Positions 15,668-23,164 of a DNA stretch of 23,191 bases are shown piece after piece (position 1 is the first letter of the stretch; each line of letters starts with the position of its first letter). Under the pieces are notes generated by a model. That model was given only the letters and a program-made list of their open reading frames with translations. It was not told the DNA's origin and searched no databases. This DNA comes from an uncultured Nitrospira sp. (GTDB lineage Bacteria; Nitrospirota; Nitrospiria; Nitrospirales; Nitrospiraceae). Both the position numbers and the translations under genes were made by a program. Location: positions 1-23,191 of the forward strand of contig CAMLHQ010000047.1 of the NCBI GenBank assembly GCA_946479785.1, read 5' to 3'.

Positions 15668-16079
15668 TCTTGATCTCCGTCTACTAACACGAGACTCTTT
15701 CTCGGATAAGTTATCATTCTTGCAGTTACCTTTAGATAACCCGCGCGTAGGGGTTGTTTTTCACTGAAAAAAGCACATAATTTTTGCTGGCTGTTAAACA
15801 GTGGACAATTCAGGAGGGAGCGTAGACTTGATGTTATAGAGTTTCTTCGCGTAACTAAGGCATTGAGATCAGAACCTGCGGTTATTCTTGGAAAGATTCT
15901 CTGATTTCATCAGACCTTTTTCCCCGAACCTTGTCTGGCCCTATACACGTTCGTAGCATTTCTAGCTGATGCAAGGTGAGCTGGCGGTTGGGCATTCCTA
16001 TAATTCCCCATTAAACGCTCGGTGAAGCAAGGAAGGGCAAAGTTGTATTGATTCGGTGTGTGACGATTCAGTCAGAAAG
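15668..16079. other. Non-coding, AT-richer stretch
   Basis: No ORF of credible composition on either strand. It contains the GATAA-G-TTATC inverted repeat at 15705-15715 and a short hairpin (AACCC at 15738-15742, GGGTT at 15751-15755) followed by a T run (15757-15761), which would be a weak rho-independent terminator for plus-strand transcripts. The hairpin stem is only 5 bp, so I do not list it as a terminator. Base composition is AT-richer than the neighbouring operons. Confidence 0.4.
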
Positions 16080-16363
16080 TTATTGTTCAGCGGACGGATC
16101 GAATCCATTCTTGATCGCGTCCTTCCAGGTCCGTTGAGCTAGTCTAAGTTGCTTCTCACTGAACGCCGTCCGTCTTTTAAGCCGCCAACCGATATCATAG
16201 GCAAACCGATTACGATAGGAGTTTTGCTGCTCGCTGACTTTTCCCCAATGGCTCAGCTTGAACCAACTATTGGCCTCGCTGATCAGGCCTGGTCCAAGTG
16301 GTTCGTACGCCTCGTTAGCAGAACAGTGACACGCAGAACTTATTGGAATTATTGAAGAAGGGT
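16080..16363 (-). pseudogene. 3' remnant of a broken gene abutting tRNA-Thr
   Basis: An open frame runs leftward from the tRNA to a TAA at 16080. Its first 40 or so codons are simply the tRNA read as protein (GWRSSMAEQWFCKPQVGG), so no complete gene exists. The remaining ~80 residues look like genuine protein: ISEANSWFKLSHWGKVSEQQ, then RFAYDIGWRLKRR and FSEKQLRLAQRTWKDAIKNGFD. They have balanced amphipathic helices and end cleanly. I read it as the C-terminal tail of a gene whose front was lost. The pattern vaguely recalls C termini of phage-resistance or restriction-linked proteins (for example AIPR-type), but I cannot confirm that. There is no start codon with SD. Confidence 0.4.
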
Positions 16364-16438
16364 TGGAGCTGGCGAGAGGAATTGAACCTCCAACCTGTGG
16401 TTTACAAAACCACTGCTCTGCCATTGAGCTACGCCAGC
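16364..16438 (-). tRNA. tRNA-Thr (anticodon TGT)
   Basis: Read on the minus strand: acceptor GCTGGCG pairs perfectly with CGCCAGC, D arm GCTC/GAGC, anticodon stem GTGGT/ACCAC with loop TTTGTAA, so anticodon TGT (Thr, ACA codons). The T arm GGAGG/CCTCT closes a TTCAATT loop, with one G-T pair. Discriminator T is followed by an encoded CCA (16364-16366). The body is 72 nt plus CCA. All arms are intact, so the gene should be functional. It has its own promoter at 16492-16520. Confidence 0.95.
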
Positions 16439-16491
16439 CAGGTGCTTCGTTGGGCATGTCAGTCGACGATGGAACGTCGGTCTGCAGCAAA

Positions 16492-16520
16492 AACCTAACA
16501 ACTGCTCCGGGAGCTGTCAA
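16492..16520 (-). promoter_or_regulatory. Promoter of tRNA-Thr
   Basis: Minus strand TTGACA (16515-16520, perfect), a 17-nt spacer, then TAGGTT (16492-16497). TG-T directly before the -10 makes it an extended -10. Start near 16485 gives a leader of about 47 nt before the mature tRNA. Confidence 0.6.
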
Positions 16521-16745
16521 GCAAAGTTACGGCTAGACGAATTCCTGTGCGAGTGGAGGGTTCGATGATAAAGAAACTCACTTAGTCGGAACATCCGCCG
16601 ACAAGCTCCTGACTGATGAGTGATCTATTGCTTGAGGTATATCATCTAAGTGCCTGGCAGGTCTTAGATACCTAGAGCATTCTCTTTGCATTCGTTCCTC
16701 GAACTTTTCAGACATGATGCGCGTTCTCGAAACCGTCCACATTGC

Positions 16746-16775
16746 TTGACGTCGGATTAGGGCACAGTTTATGGT
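16746..16775 (+). promoter_or_regulatory. Promoter of the small lipoprotein gene
   Basis: TTGACG (16746-16751), 18 nt, TATGGT (16770-16775). A start near 16782 leaves a leader of about 28 nt that contains the SD GGAGG at 16800-16804. Confidence 0.5.
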
Positions 16776-16809
16776 GCTCGGACCAACGGACCACGTATTG
16801 GAGGATTTC

Positions 16810-17043
16810 ATGCGCGCTTTGTCGTTGTTGATGTTGACCATTTCTGGGCTTACGTTCTTGGCTTGCTCCTCGACCGAGTGGGTCCATCCCAACAAACCAT
16901 CTTCCGAGTACATCAACGACTACAACATGTGCCAGAATCTCGTCCTTCGAGACCCCAAGCTCCAACAGGGGAGCCAACTGCTCGTTCTCAATGCCACTGA
17001 GCGTTGCGTCCAGAAGGAGGGCTGGCGACTTATCGAACACTGA
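16810..17043 (+). CDS. Small lipoprotein of unknown function
   Basis: A 77-residue predicted lipoprotein. GGAGG is 5 nt before the ATG at 16810, which fixes the start; an in-frame codon at 16771 would place the signal sequence too far inside. The signal peptide MRALSLLMLTISGLTFLAC ends at Cys19 in a good lipobox (TFLAC), followed by Ser-Ser. The mature part has about 59 residues with two more Cys (NMCQNLV and ERCVQKEGW), which could form a disulfide in the periplasm. Spaced Cys and a C-terminal C-x-x-x-G-W motif recall many short Gram-negative lipoproteins without known role. It has its own promoter and appears monocistronic. Confidence 0.75.
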   Translation: MRALSLLMLTISGLTFLACSSTEWVHPNKPSSEYINDYNMCQNLVLRDPKLQQGSQLLVLNATERCVQKEGWRLIEH

Positions 17044-17120
17044 CCGACACTTCGCTCCGACCAGGCATGCCTTTGTTCTGCACCCCTTGCCAGCCGCATC
17101 CTCCTACACACTCCCTTCAT

Positions 17121-17149
17121 AATTAACACGATGTTTACCCACCGTTGAC
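17121..17149 (+). promoter_or_regulatory. PHO-box-like triple repeat upstream of the psiE gene set
   Basis: Three 7-bp units at exactly 11-bp spacing: AATTAAC (17121-17127), TGTTTAC (17132-17138), CGTTGAC (17143-17149), each separated by 4 bp. Units and spacing resemble AGTTAAC-N4-AGTTAAC upstream of pstS. Further down, TGCACA (17178-17183), 17 nt and TTTAAT (17201-17206) form a possible promoter. Confidence 0.4.
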
Positions 17150-17217
17150 CGTGCCGGAATACCTGATCGGTACCCTCTGCACATGAAGCGCGGTGATCCG
17201 TTTAATTTGGCAATTCC

Positions 17218-17484
17218 ATGATCTACCCGGAATCCTACATATTCGTCTTTGTCCTCAGCACAATGCTGGCTATCCCTATCGGGATCTCTGTGAAAACTCT
17301 GCTTGCCATGAAGGAACGCCTGATTGTGCCGATCTTGCGGGTTCGGACCGCGACAGGAGAGATTCGTGCGATGACCTTCCAATACATGCCTTTGGTGCAT
17401 GAGCCGATCAGCCGATTTCGGGATTATGTTCCAGCCATACCGGTCCAAATCATTCAAATTATTCCACCAAGGAGGCGATCATGA
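17218..17484 (+). CDS. Small single-helix membrane protein
   Basis: An 88-residue ORF with one hydrophobic segment near the N terminus (YIFVFVLSTMLAIPIGISV, residues 7-25), then a basic stretch (KTLLAMKERLIVPILRVRTATG) and a Pro/Ile-rich end. Its TGA overlaps the ATG of the CBS gene (ATGA at 17481), so the two are translationally coupled, which is the best evidence that it is real. No SD precedes its ATG. A -10-like TTTAAT ends 11 nt upstream, so the leader would be very short. No family recognised. Position at the head of a set that includes psiE suggests a phosphate-stress or membrane-signalling context. Confidence 0.5.
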   Translation: MIYPESYIFVFVLSTMLAIPIGISVKTLLAMKERLIVPILRVRTATGEIRAMTFQYMPLVHEPISRFRDYVPAIPVQIIQIIPPRRRS

Positions 17485-17864
17485 TCACTGTGGATCAATT
17501 GATGACCAGAAATCTGGTGGGCATTCAATGCGGCACGTCAGCTATCGAAGCGGCCAAATTGATGAAAACCCATAAGGTCGGCAGTGTATTTGTGAAACAG
17601 GACGATCGAATCGTGGGAATCGTCACGGAACCGGACATCATTCGCAAAGTAGTGGGGGCAGAACGCGTACCTTATTATGTACCGGTGGAAGACATCATGA
17701 GCAGTCCGGTCATTGGGATTGATTCGAGACGACCGATTACCGAGGCCGCAGATCTCATGGAGCAGCATGGTCTAAGGCACTTGGCGGTTTTGAATGGCGG
17801 TTCGATCGTCGGCGTCTTGTCGGTCCGTGATCTGTTGCATCCCGTTTCAGTCGACGAGCTATAG
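17481..17864 (+). CDS. Tandem CBS domain protein
   Basis: A 127-residue protein made only of a CBS pair (Bateman module). CBS1 covers about residues 1-58 (MTRNLVGIQCGTSAIEAAKLMKTHKVGSVFV and IVGIVTEPDII). CBS2 covers about 68-125 (IMSSPVIGIDSRRPITEAADLM, LRHLAVLNGGSIVGVLSVRDLL). The GIVTEPDI and GVLSVRDL ends carry the Thr/Ser-x-x-Asp residues that usually contact adenosyl nucleotides such as AMP, ATP or SAM. Such stand-alone modules act as energy or nucleotide sensors, often dimeric. AAGGAGG lies 6 nt before the ATG, which overlaps the previous gene's stop. The partner it regulates is not evident; PsiE is encoded 22 nt downstream. Confidence 0.9.
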   Translation: MITVDQLMTRNLVGIQCGTSAIEAAKLMKTHKVGSVFVKQDDRIVGIVTEPDIIRKVVGAERVPYYVPVEDIMSSPVIGIDSRRPITEAADLMEQHGLRHLAVLNGGSIVGVLSVRDLLHPVSVDEL

Positions 17865-17886
17865 CCGATGAACGAAGGAGGCGGCT

Positions 17887-18408
17887 ATGCCGCGCGAGCC
17901 ATATCATCACTCTGACACGTCGGGACAACGGTGGTTCCAGCAAGCTAGGGCGCTGACGACACTGCCAGACATGATGCAGGTATGGGACGCAGCGATCCGG
18001 TTCACGCTGAGCCTGCTGATCATCACTATTCTCATCGGACTCGTCGGCGGAGTCCTCAAAACATTCCTTGACCTCCGATTGCTGTTGTCTGCCGATCTTG
18101 AAGTGGCTCTCAGGCACATCATTGTTGATGCCCTGACACTCTTGGCCGTCGTGGAAGTCTTAAAAACGACCTTGACCTATTGTTCGGATGGACGCGTGCG
18201 CGTGACGTTTATCGTGGATACGGTGCTGGTCGTGATGTTGACCGAAATCATTTCGCGCTGGTTTTCAGGCGGGGAATGGCAACAGTTCGCAGTACTCGGC
18301 GGAATTCTCCTCACATTGGGTACGATTCGAGTGGTCGCCGTCCGTTACAGCCCGGTCTCCATACCAGCGACTCTTCCCACAAACCAAATGGTCTTCTCTT
18401 TCTCTTGA
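17887..18408 (+). CDS. psiE: PsiE family phosphate-starvation-inducible membrane protein
   Basis: A 173-residue inner-membrane protein. After a polar N terminus of about 33 residues it has four hydrophobic helices: FTLSLLIITILIGLVGGVL (about 39-57), IIVDALTLLAVVEVL (about 78-92), FIVDTVLVVMLTEIISRWF and FAVLGGILLTLGTIRVVAV. The pattern with D-A-L-T-L-L-A-V-V-E-V-L and V-D-T-V-L-V-V-M-L-T-E-I matches PsiE, a protein induced by phosphate starvation in E. coli through PhoB; its activity is unknown. AAGGAGG precedes the ATG at ideal distance. It lies close to a complete pst-phoU operon. A PHO-box-like repeat stands upstream of the gene set. Confidence 0.75.
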   Translation: MPREPYHHSDTSGQRWFQQARALTTLPDMMQVWDAAIRFTLSLLIITILIGLVGGVLKTFLDLRLLLSADLEVALRHIIVDALTLLAVVEVLKTTLTYCSDGRVRVTFIVDTVLVVMLTEIISRWFSGGEWQQFAVLGGILLTLGTIRVVAVRYSPVSIPATLPTNQMVFSFS

Positions 18409-18430
18409 TCTCAGTCAGGAGGATTTCATC

Positions 18431-18670
18431 ATGTCTATTGCATCGCTCGATACGCCGATAGATCAATCGGTCCACAACCTGGAACGCGAGATTCTGGCGC
18501 AGATCGAAGAACAGGACGTTATCAGTCTGGATGCGCTGGTTGCACTACTTCCGCAATACAGCTGGGGGCAGATCTTTCACACGGTGGACTGTCTGGCCCG
18601 CTGTGGCAAGATCGTACTCCGTCGCCATCGCTTCGACTATTCCCTCTTCTCCATCCACTATGCGGCATAA
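18431..18670 (+). CDS. Small winged-helix-like protein of unknown function
   Basis: A 79-residue cytosolic protein with AGGAGG 9 nt before the ATG, 22 nt after psiE. The sequence (LEREILAQIEEQDVISLDALVALLP, then WGQIFHTVDCLARCGKIVLRRHRFDYSLFSIH) fits a helix-helix-turn-helix followed by a beta wing, the outline of a winged-helix DNA-binding domain, with LARCGKIVLRR as the wing. No family is certain. As the last gene of the psiE set it could be a local regulator. It converges on phoU with 28 nt between stops. Confidence 0.55.
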   Translation: MSIASLDTPIDQSVHNLEREILAQIEEQDVISLDALVALLPQYSWGQIFHTVDCLARCGKIVLRRHRFDYSLFSIHYAA

Positions 18671-18698
18671 CCGCCGTTAGGGTCGTGGATTCTCCTCG

Positions 18699-19379
18699 TC
18701 AGGATTCGTTGTCTGAAAGAACCGGCGGGGTTGTGTGGCGGACAATCTTCCCTTCCACCATATACACCACGAGCTCCGATACATTGGTGGCATGGTCCGC
18801 AATGCGTTCAAGGTATTTGCCGATGAAAGTGAGACGAATCGCGCGGGTGATCGTTCCCGGATTTTCGATCATGAAGGACAGAAGCTCCCGAAACAGCTGG
18901 TGTGTCAGATTATCCACAAAGTCGTCATCGGCACAAACTTTCCTTGCCAACACCGCATCTGAACGGACAAAGGCGTCAAGGGATTCTCGCACCATCTGCA
19001 TCGTCCAATTGGCCATTCGGGGAATATCAATATAAGGTTTGAGTTGAGGCTCTTCATTCAGTTCAATCACCCGTTCGCAGATGTTTTCCGCCAGATCACT
19101 CATCCGTTCGAGCTCCGTGGAAATTTTCATGGCGGTGGTGACGAATCTCAGGTCGCCCGCGGCCGGTGCTTGAAGCGCCAGCAGCCTCACGCAATTTTCA
19201 TCAATGTCCACATCCATACTATTCACCAGGGTGTCCCGCTCAATGATGCGAGACGCCAGGTCCACATCCCGGTCAACCAAGGCCTTGATCGATCCCTCAA
19301 TCTGCGATTCGACAAGGGACCCCATCCGCAAAATCTGAGATTTCAAGTCCCCAAGCTCTTGGTCGACGTGTCGTTGCAT
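18699..19379 (-). CDS. phoU: Phosphate signalling complex accessory protein PhoU
   Basis: A 226-residue PhoU of normal length made of two three-helix PhoU repeats. The first opens HVDQELGDLKSQILRMGSLVESQI and includes LQAPAAGDLRFVTTAMKISTELERMSDLAENI; the second ends FIGKYLERIADHATNVSELVVYMVEG. The E-R-M-S-D-x-A-x-N-I and E-R-I-A-D-H-A-T-N motifs are the metal-binding signatures of the family. PhoU keeps the Pst transporter and the PhoR/PhoB-type system quiet when phosphate is plentiful. ATG at 19377-19379, preceded by AAGGAG 4 nt upstream; the GTG just before is an alternative. It is the last gene of the pst operon, 23 nt after pstB. Confidence 0.96.
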   Translation of the reverse strand: MQRHVDQELGDLKSQILRMGSLVESQIEGSIKALVDRDVDLASRIIERDTLVNSMDVDIDENCVRLLALQAPAAGDLRFVTTAMKISTELERMSDLAENICERVIELNEEPQLKPYIDIPRMANWTMQMVRESLDAFVRSDAVLARKVCADDDFVDNLTHQLFRELLSFMIENPGTITRAIRLTFIGKYLERIADHATNVSELVVYMVEGKIVRHTTPPVLSDNES

Positions 19380-19402
19380 CACACTCCTTGTTTCTACCGT
19401 CG

Positions 19403-20191
19403 CTAGCCGAAGCGGCCGGTTACGTATTCCTCGGTCAGCTTATTCGATGGATTCGTAAAAATCTTCTCCGTGCGATCACACTCGACCAACTGGCCTTCAT
19501 ACATGAAGGCCGTATAGTCCGAAACCCGTGCCGCCTGCTGCATGTTGTGCGTGACGATCACAATGGTAATCCGTTGTTTGAGTTCCGTCACCAATTCTTC
19601 GATCCGGGCTGTCGCCGTAGGATCAAGCGCCGAAGTCGGCTCATCGAACAAGAGCATTTCAGGACCGGTCGCCAACGCACGGGCAATACATAAACGCTGC
19701 TGTTGCCCTCCCGACAAATTAAACGCGAGACTACGCAAGCGGTCCTTCACCTCGGGCCATAGCGCGGCATCCCGCAATGCCTGTTCCACCGTGTCATCCA
19801 ACTCGCTTCGTGTCACCGTCCCGCGGATGCGCAGTCCGTACGCGACATTCTCATAAATCGAGGTGGGGAAGGGATTCGGTTTCTGGAATACCATCCCGAC
19901 ACGCATACGGATTTCGATCGGATCGATGGCCTGGTCGACGATATTCATCTGGTCCGGATAGAGAAGCACGGCGCCCTCGTAGCGGTTCCCGGGATAGAGA
20001 TCGTGCATGCGGTTCAGGCAACGCAAGTACGTCGTCTTCCCGCAGCCTGATGGACCGATTAACGACGTGGCGCGTCGATCGGGGAGGCCCAACGAGATGG
20101 CTTTGAGCGCTTGCACCGTCCCGCCGTAATAGAAACTCAACTTTTGAGCCTCGGCTTTCAGCGCCGGTCTGGTTTCGACATGCGGCGTCAT
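19403..20191 (-). CDS. pstB: Phosphate ABC transporter ATP-binding protein PstB
   Basis: A 262-residue ABC ATPase that powers the PstCA channel for phosphate uptake. Motifs in order: Walker A GPSGCGKT (46-53), Q-loop [10 protein letters not shown], signature [16 protein letters not shown], Walker [15 protein letters not shown]-loop VTHNMQQA, and the C-terminal EYVTGRFG that ends PstB proteins. [14 protein letters not shown] at the front is also typical. I chose the ATG at 20189-20191, 4 nt after the pstA stop, over an upstream frame from 20248 that would extend into pstA with sequence unlike the family. No strong SD is visible, so coupling to pstA is likely. Cytosolic face of the inner membrane. 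Confidence 0.97.
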   Translation of the reverse strand: MTPHVETRPALKAEAQKLSFYYGGTVQALKAISLGLPDRRATSLIGPSGCGKTTYLRCLNRMHDLYPGNRYEGAVLLYPDQMNIVDQAIDPIEIRMRVGMVFQKPNPFPTSIYENVAYGLRIRGTVTRSELDDTVEQALRDAALWPEVKDRLRSLAFNLSGGQQQRLCIARALATGPEMLLFDEPTSALDPTATARIEELVTELKQRITIVIVTHNMQQAARVSDYTAFMYEGQLVECDRTEKIFTNPSNKLTEEYVTGRFG

Positions 20192-20195
20192 ATGA

Positions 20196-21140
20196 TTACC
20201 AATGGATGCGCCTACGAAAGCGCGCACGTACAGTAATCGCCAGAGCATTCATCGCCAGTGTCATCAGCAGGAGGATCACACCGGCTGCGGCTGCATTCAC
20301 ATGAAATTCCTCTTGGGGACGGGACACCCAGTTGAACATCTGAATCGGCATGACTGTAAAGGGATCGAAGAGCCATTCGATCGACACAAACGGAAACTCG
20401 GACGACAAAGGCGAGTGGGGAAGAAAGGCGATGAAGGACAACGCCCCTACCGTAATCAATGGAGCCGTTTCACCGACTGCGCGCGACAGGGCAAGGATCA
20501 TCCCGGTAAGAATCCCGCCCATCGAATAGGGCACGACATGATCTCTCACCGTCTGCCACTTCGTGGCACCGAGCGCATAGGCGGCTTCTCGAATCTGGGG
20601 AGGCACCGCACGGATCGCTTCACGAGTCGCGATGATGACCATGGGCAGGATCAACATAGCCAGCGTCAAGCCGGCGGTGAGAAAACTCTGTCCCAAATGA
20701 AATTCGTAGACCAACAGCCCCAGCGCCATCAAACCGTAGACGATCGACGGCACGCCGGCCAAATTGGTGATATTGATTTCAATCAGGTCAGTCATCCAAT
20801 TCTTAGGAGCATACTCTTCCAGATAGATGGCCGCGCCAAGGCCGAGCGGCACCGCAGTCAGCGCCGTAAGCAGCATGACCAGGACAGTTCCAATCCATGC
20901 GCTCAGAATGCCGGCTTGCGCAGGGAACCGCGAAGGATAAGCGGTGAGAAATTGCCAGGACACTCGGCCAACCCCGTCGAAAGCCAGTTGCCCCAGCAAT
21001 GCCAGCAAGACGAGGAAAGCCGCCGCCATCACCCCGAGTCCTGTCAGCGCGAACAGGCGATCCCGAAGCTGGCGTCGAGCGATCCGTCGTCGAACGGACG
21101 CGCCGTTAATAGACCTGTCGATATCGTTTTTTAAGAACAT
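20196..21140 (-). CDS. pstA: Phosphate ABC transporter permease PstA
   Basis: A 314-residue inner-membrane permease. After a basic N terminus ([13 protein letters not shown]) TM1 is [22 protein letters not shown]. Further helices include [68 protein letters not shown] and the C-terminal [19 protein letters not shown]. The EAA-type coupling loop is [27 protein letters not shown]. With PstC it forms the phosphate channel. The ATG at 21138-21140 lies inside pstC, a 35-nt overlap, which suggests tight translational coupling. No later start with an SD is obvious. Confidence 0.96.
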   Translation of the reverse strand: MFLKNDIDRSINGASVRRRIARRQLRDRLFALTGLGVMAAAFLVLLALLGQLAFDGVGRVSWQFLTAYPSRFPAQAGILSAWIGTVLVMLLTALTAVPLGLGAAIYLEEYAPKNWMTDLIEINITNLAGVPSIVYGLMALGLLVYEFHLGQSFLTAGLTLAMLILPMVIIATREAIRAVPPQIREAAYALGATKWQTVRDHVVPYSMGGILTGMILALSRAVGETAPLITVGALSFIAFLPHSPLSSEFPFVSIEWLFDPFTVMPIQMFNWVSRPQEEFHVNAAAAGVILLLMTLAMNALAITVRARFRRRIHW

Positions 21141-22038
21141 GACCAGCGATATTGAATAGGAGTGTCATCAGTAACAAAGTCAACCCGGTCGCAAAAATGG
21201 TTTGGTAGCCTATACTTCCATGCGGCAGATCGCCTAAACTCACTTGCACAATGTAAGCCGTCATCGTGGCTGCCGGTTCAAGAGGATTCCACGTCAACGT
21301 CGGCTGCATGCCAGCTGCAATTGCCACCACCATGGTTTCCCCGATGGCCCGAGAGATTCCGAGCACATACGCGGCCGTAATCCCGGACAGCGCCGATGGA
21401 AACACAACACGAAGCGCGGTTTGCATGCGTGTCGCTCCCAAGGCAAACGCCCCTTCCCGCAAGTGCACCGGAACGGCTCGCATGGCGTCCTCGCTGACAG
21501 AACTGACATAAGGGACGATCATGATGCCGATGACCAATCCGGCACTCAGCATGTTGAATCCGGGCAACTCAGGCCACAGGATCTGGAGTGCTGGCGTCAC
21601 GAACAACAGTGCAAAATACCCATACACCACCGTTGGAACGGCACTGAGCAATTCCAAAACAGGTTTGACAACTTCACGAAGACCGCGCGATGCGTACTCG
21701 CTGAGGTAGATGGCGATCAAACTTCCCATGGGAATCGCGACGGCGAGCGCAACCGCGGTGGTGACGACGGTACCGGACACCAGAGACAAAATGCCATAAT
21801 GCGGCTCTGAAAACAGCGGTGTCCATTGCCTGTCCGTCAGAAAGTCCAGAAGTCGAACCTGCCGAAAGAACCCAATCGATTCATAAACAAGCACGCCGAC
21901 GATGCCCACCGTAATAGCCACCGAGGTCAACGCGGCGAACAACAACAGCGCCTCAACGGCCTTCTCTTTCCCGTAGGTCAGAAGGCGCGAGGACAGACGC
22001 AGCGCTTCGGCTTTTTTCAAGACGGCCTCGGCATTCAT
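21106..22038 (-). CDS. pstC: Phosphate ABC transporter permease PstC
   Basis: A 310-residue inner-membrane permease, partner of PstA. TM1 is ALLLFAALTSVAITVGIVGVLV, followed by the FRQVRLLDFLTDRQWTPLF periplasmic segment seen in PstC. The phosphate-permease motif LSEYASRGLREVVKPVLELLSAVPTVVYGYFAL is present. The coupling loop is EGAFALGATRMQTALRVVFPSALSGI. It has six predicted helices overall. It starts 11 nt after the pstS stop with AGAGAA before the ATG at 22036-22038, and its 3' end overlaps pstA by 35 nt. Confidence 0.96.
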   Translation of the reverse strand: MNAEAVLKKAEALRLSSRLLTYGKEKAVEALLLFAALTSVAITVGIVGVLVYESIGFFRQVRLLDFLTDRQWTPLFSEPHYGILSLVSGTVVTTAVALAVAIPMGSLIAIYLSEYASRGLREVVKPVLELLSAVPTVVYGYFALLFVTPALQILWPELPGFNMLSAGLVIGIMIVPYVSSVSEDAMRAVPVHLREGAFALGATRMQTALRVVFPSALSGITAAYVLGISRAIGETMVVAIAAGMQPTLTWNPLEPAATMTAYIVQVSLGDLPHGSIGYQTIFATGLTLLLMTLLFNIAGHVLKKRYRQVY

Positions 22039-22049
22039 GTGTGTTCTCT

Positions 22050-23066
22050 TTACAGCTTGGCTTCGCGCCGTAGCAGATCTTCGATCTTCAGGCCGATGGT
22101 TGAGTTCCCTTGGAATGCCGTGCCGAGTTTTCCATTCTTGAAGTGAGCGAGGGCCAGTTCATATGCTTGTTGAGGCAGTGGCACGTACTTTACTTGGGGA
22201 ACCAGAGTCGGAGCCTGCATAAGGTAAAACTCCACGAATCGCTTCACCTCGGGTTTGCCTGCTGATTTGGCGTTCACATAGATGAACATAGGACGAGAGA
22301 GCGGCTGATACGCACCATTTTCGACGGTTTCCCGCGAGGGAAGGATAGGCCCGTGCCCTCCATCGACGGCCACCGCCTTCAAGCGCTTCTTGTTGGGCTC
22401 ATAGTATGCAAAGGGAATATAGCCGAGCGCATGCTTGTCGTTGGCTATCCCTTGTACAAGCGTATTGTCATCCTCGCTGGCCGTATAATCACCTCGGCTC
22501 GCCTTGGCCTTTCCGACCACAGCCTCCGTAAAATAGTCAAAGGTACCGGAATCCGAGCCGGCCCCGAACAGTTTGAGCGGCAGGTCCGGCCAAGAAGACC
22601 GAATTTGATTCCACTTTACAATGCGTCCTTGTGAGGAGGGATCCCACATCTGCTTCAGTTCAGCGATCGAGATCGCATCGAGCCACGTCGCCAGCGGACT
22701 GACTGCAATCGTCAACGCATCGAACGCGACAGGTAGTTCGTAATATTGAATCCCACTCGTCCGACAGGTTTCCATCTCGCTTGCAGAAATAGGGCGTGAC
22801 GCGTCCTGCACATCCGTCTCACCTCGACAGAATTTCTTAAATCCTCCGCCGGTCCCGGAAATTCCCACTGTCACCCGCACCGCTGCGCGGGTCTCCTTCT
22901 GGAACTCTTCGGCCACGGCTTCAGTAATCGGGAACACGGTGCTCGAACCATCTACCTTGATGAGCGTCGCGGTCTCTGAATGCGTGGGACTGAGGAACCA
23001 TCCTAGGAGTGCGAGGGCCACGAGGATGGTGACCCTTCTCGCCCCATTCCGATGCATCAATCGCAT
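22050..23066 (-). CDS. pstS: Periplasmic phosphate-binding protein PstS
   Basis: A 338-residue substrate-binding protein that delivers phosphate to PstCA. The N terminus ([26 protein letters not shown]) is a Sec signal peptide with no lipobox Cys, so the mature form is soluble in the periplasm. Phosphate-site motifs are [11 protein letters not shown] near residue 40, [19 protein letters not shown] with DASRPIS after it, and [18 protein letters not shown]. The two-lobe fold and length match PstS of the DUF-free PBP family. GGAGGACGGCC precedes the ATG at 23064-23066. It is the first gene of pstSCAB-phoU and lies behind a PHO-box-like repeat. Confidence 0.96.
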   Translation of the reverse strand: MRLMHRNGARRVTILVALALLGWFLSPTHSETATLIKVDGSSTVFPITEAVAEEFQKETRAAVRVTVGISGTGGGFKKFCRGETDVQDASRPISASEMETCRTSGIQYYELPVAFDALTIAVSPLATWLDAISIAELKQMWDPSSQGRIVKWNQIRSSWPDLPLKLFGAGSDSGTFDYFTEAVVGKAKASRGDYTASEDDNTLVQGIANDKHALGYIPFAYYEPNKKRLKAVAVDGGHGPILPSRETVENGAYQPLSRPMFIYVNAKSAGKPEVKRFVEFYLMQAPTLVPQVKYVPLPQQAYELALAHFKNGKLGTAFQGNSTIGLKIEDLLRREAKL

Positions 23067-23135
23067 GGCCGTCCTCCATTTTGTCTCCGCTTATCTTTGA
23101 CGCCCCTGAGCATAACGATCTGCGCTTCCCGCTCG

Positions 23136-23164
23136 ATTACAGGGATGTTAACTCCGCGTTAACT
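23136..23164 (-). promoter_or_regulatory. PHO-box-like repeat upstream of pstS
   Basis: On the minus strand AGTTAAC (23158-23164), N4, AGTTAAC (23147-23153), N4, CTGTAAT (23136-23142). The three 7-bp units are at exactly 11-bp spacing, the architecture of PhoB/PhoP boxes; the third matches E. coli CTGTCAT in 6 of 7. TGTAAT within the last unit, or TATGCT (23109-23114), could serve as the -10. The pstS ATG is about 70 nt downstream. Confidence 0.55.

Larger units (their letters stand above)
16439..16809. other. Intergenic region between tRNA-Thr and a lipoprotein gene
   Basis: No credible ORF was seen; the 110-112 codon frames here are on the antisense strand of the lipoprotein gene or have poor composition. 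The left end carries the tRNA promoter (16492-16520) and the right end the lipoprotein promoter (16746-16775). I see nothing in the middle part. Confidence 0.5.

Noticed and set aside
15738..15761. Hairpin AACCC/GGGTT with T run as a terminator
   Set aside because: Stem of only 5 bp and no plus-strand gene upstream to terminate.
16080..16520. Uninterrupted 146-codon minus-strand frame across the tRNA
   Set aside because: Its middle is tRNA-Thr read as protein (GWRSSMAEQWFCKPQVGG), a known false call. Only the part downstream of the tRNA is kept, as a remnant.
20202..21134. 310-codon plus-strand frame
   Set aside because: Exactly antisense to pstA; His/Gln/Arg-rich product typical of a shadow of a GC-rich membrane protein gene.
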